Of a DNA stretch of 64,000 nucleotides, positions 62,842 through 64,000 are shown piece after piece. The stretch is from positions 558,001 through 622,000 of the forward strand of contig CAVVAR010000012.1 in assembly GCA_963746315.1 (NCBI GenBank), in the 5' to 3' direction. How positions within the stretch are numbered: position 1 is the first letter of the stretch; each line of letters opens with the position of its first letter. The notes beneath the pieces are model-generated. The model did not search any database, was not told the origin of the DNA, and worked only from the letters and a program-made list of their open reading frames with translations. The position numbers and the translations under genes are program-made. Source of the DNA: Ga0077555 sp963746315 (GTDB lineage Bacteria > Pseudomonadota > Alphaproteobacteria > Rhizobiales > Hyphomicrobiaceae).

Positions 62842-62876
62842 GCGGAAGGCTCGACGAAAGATCGCGAGCCTTCCGC
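62842..62876 (+). terminator. Long stem-loop after the repeat-peptide gene
   Basis: Perfect 12-bp stem GCGGAAGGCTCG / CGAGCCTTCCGC around ACGAAAGATCG. No T-tract follows, so it may be an mRNA-stabilising or pausing hairpin rather than a classical terminator. Confidence 0.55.
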
Positions 62877-62929
62877 CACGGGGATCATGAAAACCACCGA
62901 GATATTCGACACTTGCCAGGAATTGAACC

Positions 62930-63886
62930 ATGCCAGCACCGCACACGGGTTTGCCTCATCTCGCCAACCGGGTTTTTCTCACCGACGGCGGTCTCGAGAC
63001 GACGCTCATTTTCCACGACGGCCTCGAGCTTCCGCATTTCGCGGCATTTCATCTGATGCGCGACGATGCAGGCCGCAGGGCGCTGGTCAGCTACTTCGAG
63101 CGATACATCGAGATCGCCAAGCGCCTCGAGGTCGGCTTCGTCCTCGAGAGCCCGACATGGCGGGCCAGCAAGGACTGGGGCGCCAAGCTCGGCTACTCGC
63201 CGGATGACATTGCCGCCGTCAATCGCAAGTCGATCGCATTCATGCGAGACCTGCGCATCGTGCACGAGACCGCCACGACCCCGATGGTAATCAGCGGCTG
63301 TGTCGGCCCGCGCGGGGATGGCTATGATCCCGGTGTGACCATGTCGGCCGACGAGGCGGAAGCCTATCACGCCCACCAGATCGACGCATTCTCGGCGGCT
63401 GGCGCCGACATGACGACGGCCATCACCATGACCAACGCTGCGGAGGCCATCGGCATTACGCGAGCGGCGACCCGGGCACGGCTGCCTGTCGCGATCTCGT
63501 TCACGCTCGAGACGGACGGCCGGCTGCCCACGGGGCAGGCTCTCGGAGAGGCTATCGAGGCGGTCGATGGCGCAACCGACGGTGCCCCAGCCTATTACAT
63601 GTTGAATTGCGCCCACCCCACGCATTTCGAGACAACGCTCGAGCCTGGCCCCGGCTGGATGCAACGTATCCGTGGCCTCAGGGCGAATGCCTCGCGCATG
63701 AGCCACCAGGAGCTGAACGACGCGCCAGAGCTCGATGCGGGCGATCCAGCCGAGCTTGGGTACCAATATCGCGACATCCGCCTCCGATTTCCCCAGATTG
63801 CCGTGCTCGGCGGCTGCTGCGGCACGGATCATCGTCACATCGAGGAAATCGGCAGCGCATGTATGGCGCATGGTCGAGGGAGGTGA
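62930..63886 (+). CDS. Homocysteine S-methyltransferase family protein
   Basis: About 318 residues, zinc-dependent TIM barrel. N-terminal VFLTDGGLETTLIFHDGLEL, then VLESPTWRASKDWGAKLGY. Zinc-ligand cysteines are in YMLNCAHPTHF and LGGCCGTDHRHIEEI. Members methylate homocysteine or related thiols from S-methylmethionine or betaine; the donor here is unknown. Ends 2 bp before a GNAT gene. Confidence 0.9.
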   Translation: MPAPHTGLPHLANRVFLTDGGLETTLIFHDGLELPHFAAFHLMRDDAGRRALVSYFERYIEIAKRLEVGFVLESPTWRASKDWGAKLGYSPDDIAAVNRKSIAFMRDLRIVHETATTPMVISGCVGPRGDGYDPGVTMSADEAEAYHAHQIDAFSAAGADMTTAITMTNAAEAIGITRAATRARLPVAISFTLETDGRLPTGQALGEAIEAVDGATDGAPAYYMLNCAHPTHFETTLEPGPGWMQRIRGLRANASRMSHQELNDAPELDAGDPAELGYQYRDIRLRFPQIAVLGGCCGTDHRHIEEIGSACMAHGRGR

Positions 63887-63888
63887 CC

Positions 63889-64000
63889 ATGAGCGACCAG
63901 ACGATCGATCGTCAGGTGGAAGTCATCGAGCCCCAGCACACCTCCTGTGCGCTGAAGGCGCTAACTCTTGCCTTTGCGGAGGATCCGCCCTCTCGCTGGC
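63889..64000 (+). CDS. GNAT-type acetyltransferase, N-terminal fragment (cut by window end)
   Basis: Starts at 63889 after GGGAGG. The visible 37 residues include LKALTLAFAEDPPSRW, resembling the opening of GNAT proteins of the type LxLAFxxDPxxRW. Too short to confirm. Two bases after the homocysteine methyltransferase stop, so probably cotranscribed. Confidence 0.55.
   Translation, partial: MSDQTIDRQVEVIEPQHTSCALKALTLAFAEDPPSRW

Noticed and set aside
1..64000. CRISPR array, integrase, prophage or conjugation genes
   Set aside because: No regularly spaced repeats of CRISPR length and no ORF with the relevant motifs were found.
1..64000. tRNA or rRNA genes
   Set aside because: No clover-leaf with a TTCRA loop and CCA-compatible stem was recognised by eye; a tRNAscan run would settle this.

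Overview
The window reads as chromosomal DNA of a high-GC alphaproteobacterium, most likely order Hyphomicrobiales (Rhizobiales); I cannot fix the genus. Four independent markers point there: a circularly permuted two-piece tmRNA, the alphaproteobacterial SspB adaptor, a SAM-II riboswitch in front of metZ, and a DUF5330-type small membrane protein. There is no prophage, conjugative element, CRISPR array, rRNA or recognisable tRNA. Repeats are limited to short dispersed palindromes and one MITE-like double palindrome.

Layout. 1-3.1 kb: N-terminus of a membrane sensor, pheA, kdsB and a membrane-anchored cytochrome c. 3.4-11.2 kb: a Yej-type peptide ABC importer with two tandem solute-binding proteins (yejA1, yejA2, yejB, yejE, yejF). 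11.3-16.5 kb: hydroxyacid reductase, glutathione transferase, a small Cys-rich secreted protein, GNAT, VOC protein, thioredoxin reductase and a LysR regulator. 16.8-19.7 kb: leuC (heavily frameshifted), a stand-alone RibD C-terminal reductase and cytochrome b561. 19.7-32 kb: an eleven-gene minus-strand array coupling a Liv-type ABC importer (LivKHMGF) to acyl-CoA chemistry (hydrolase, paired acyl-CoA dehydrogenases, NDP-forming acyl-CoA synthetase, crotonase, SDR); together these should import, activate and beta-oxidise an unidentified carboxylate.

32-41 kb: DHA2 exporter, small acetyltransferase, LimB-like flavin monooxygenase, L,D-transpeptidase behind a perfect FNR/FixK-type box, dcd, SAM-II riboswitch-metZ, apaG and argE. 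41-46 kb: SDR, sspB with the tmRNA gene directly upstream on the same strand, CPBP protease, the double palindrome, SDR and mutM. 46-51 kb: enoyl-CoA hydratase, an HMG-CoA-lyase-like enzyme paired with a CaiB-type CoA-transferase, a small helical protein, and alanine dehydrogenase. 51-58.8 kb: peptidoglycan-binding protein, DUF5330 protein, mnmA, a methyltransferase, epoxide hydrolase, and an MFS carrier translationally coupled to a CoA-transferase-like protein. 58.8-64 kb: a winged-helix/TPR one-component regulator, a divergent methyltransferase, DUF1127, a secreted repeat peptide, a homocysteine methyltransferase-family enzyme and the start of a GNAT gene.

The most novel signal is two sets of CTCC direct repeats spaced exactly 11 bp apart (60518-60555 and 61990-62022). 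One lies between the winged-helix regulator and the divergent methyltransferase, the other upstream of the DUF1127/repeat-peptide genes. They look like operators of that regulator and define a small putative regulon.

Caveat: ten genes have broken frames (sensor, ghrA-like, leuC, livK, dcd, metZ, apaG, argE, one enoyl-CoA hydratase, one methyltransferase). In nearly every case conserved protein continues in another frame after one or two bases, often at G/C runs. These look mainly like consensus errors, concentrated at 16.98-18.22 and 37.3-40.7 kb, rather than real gene decay.
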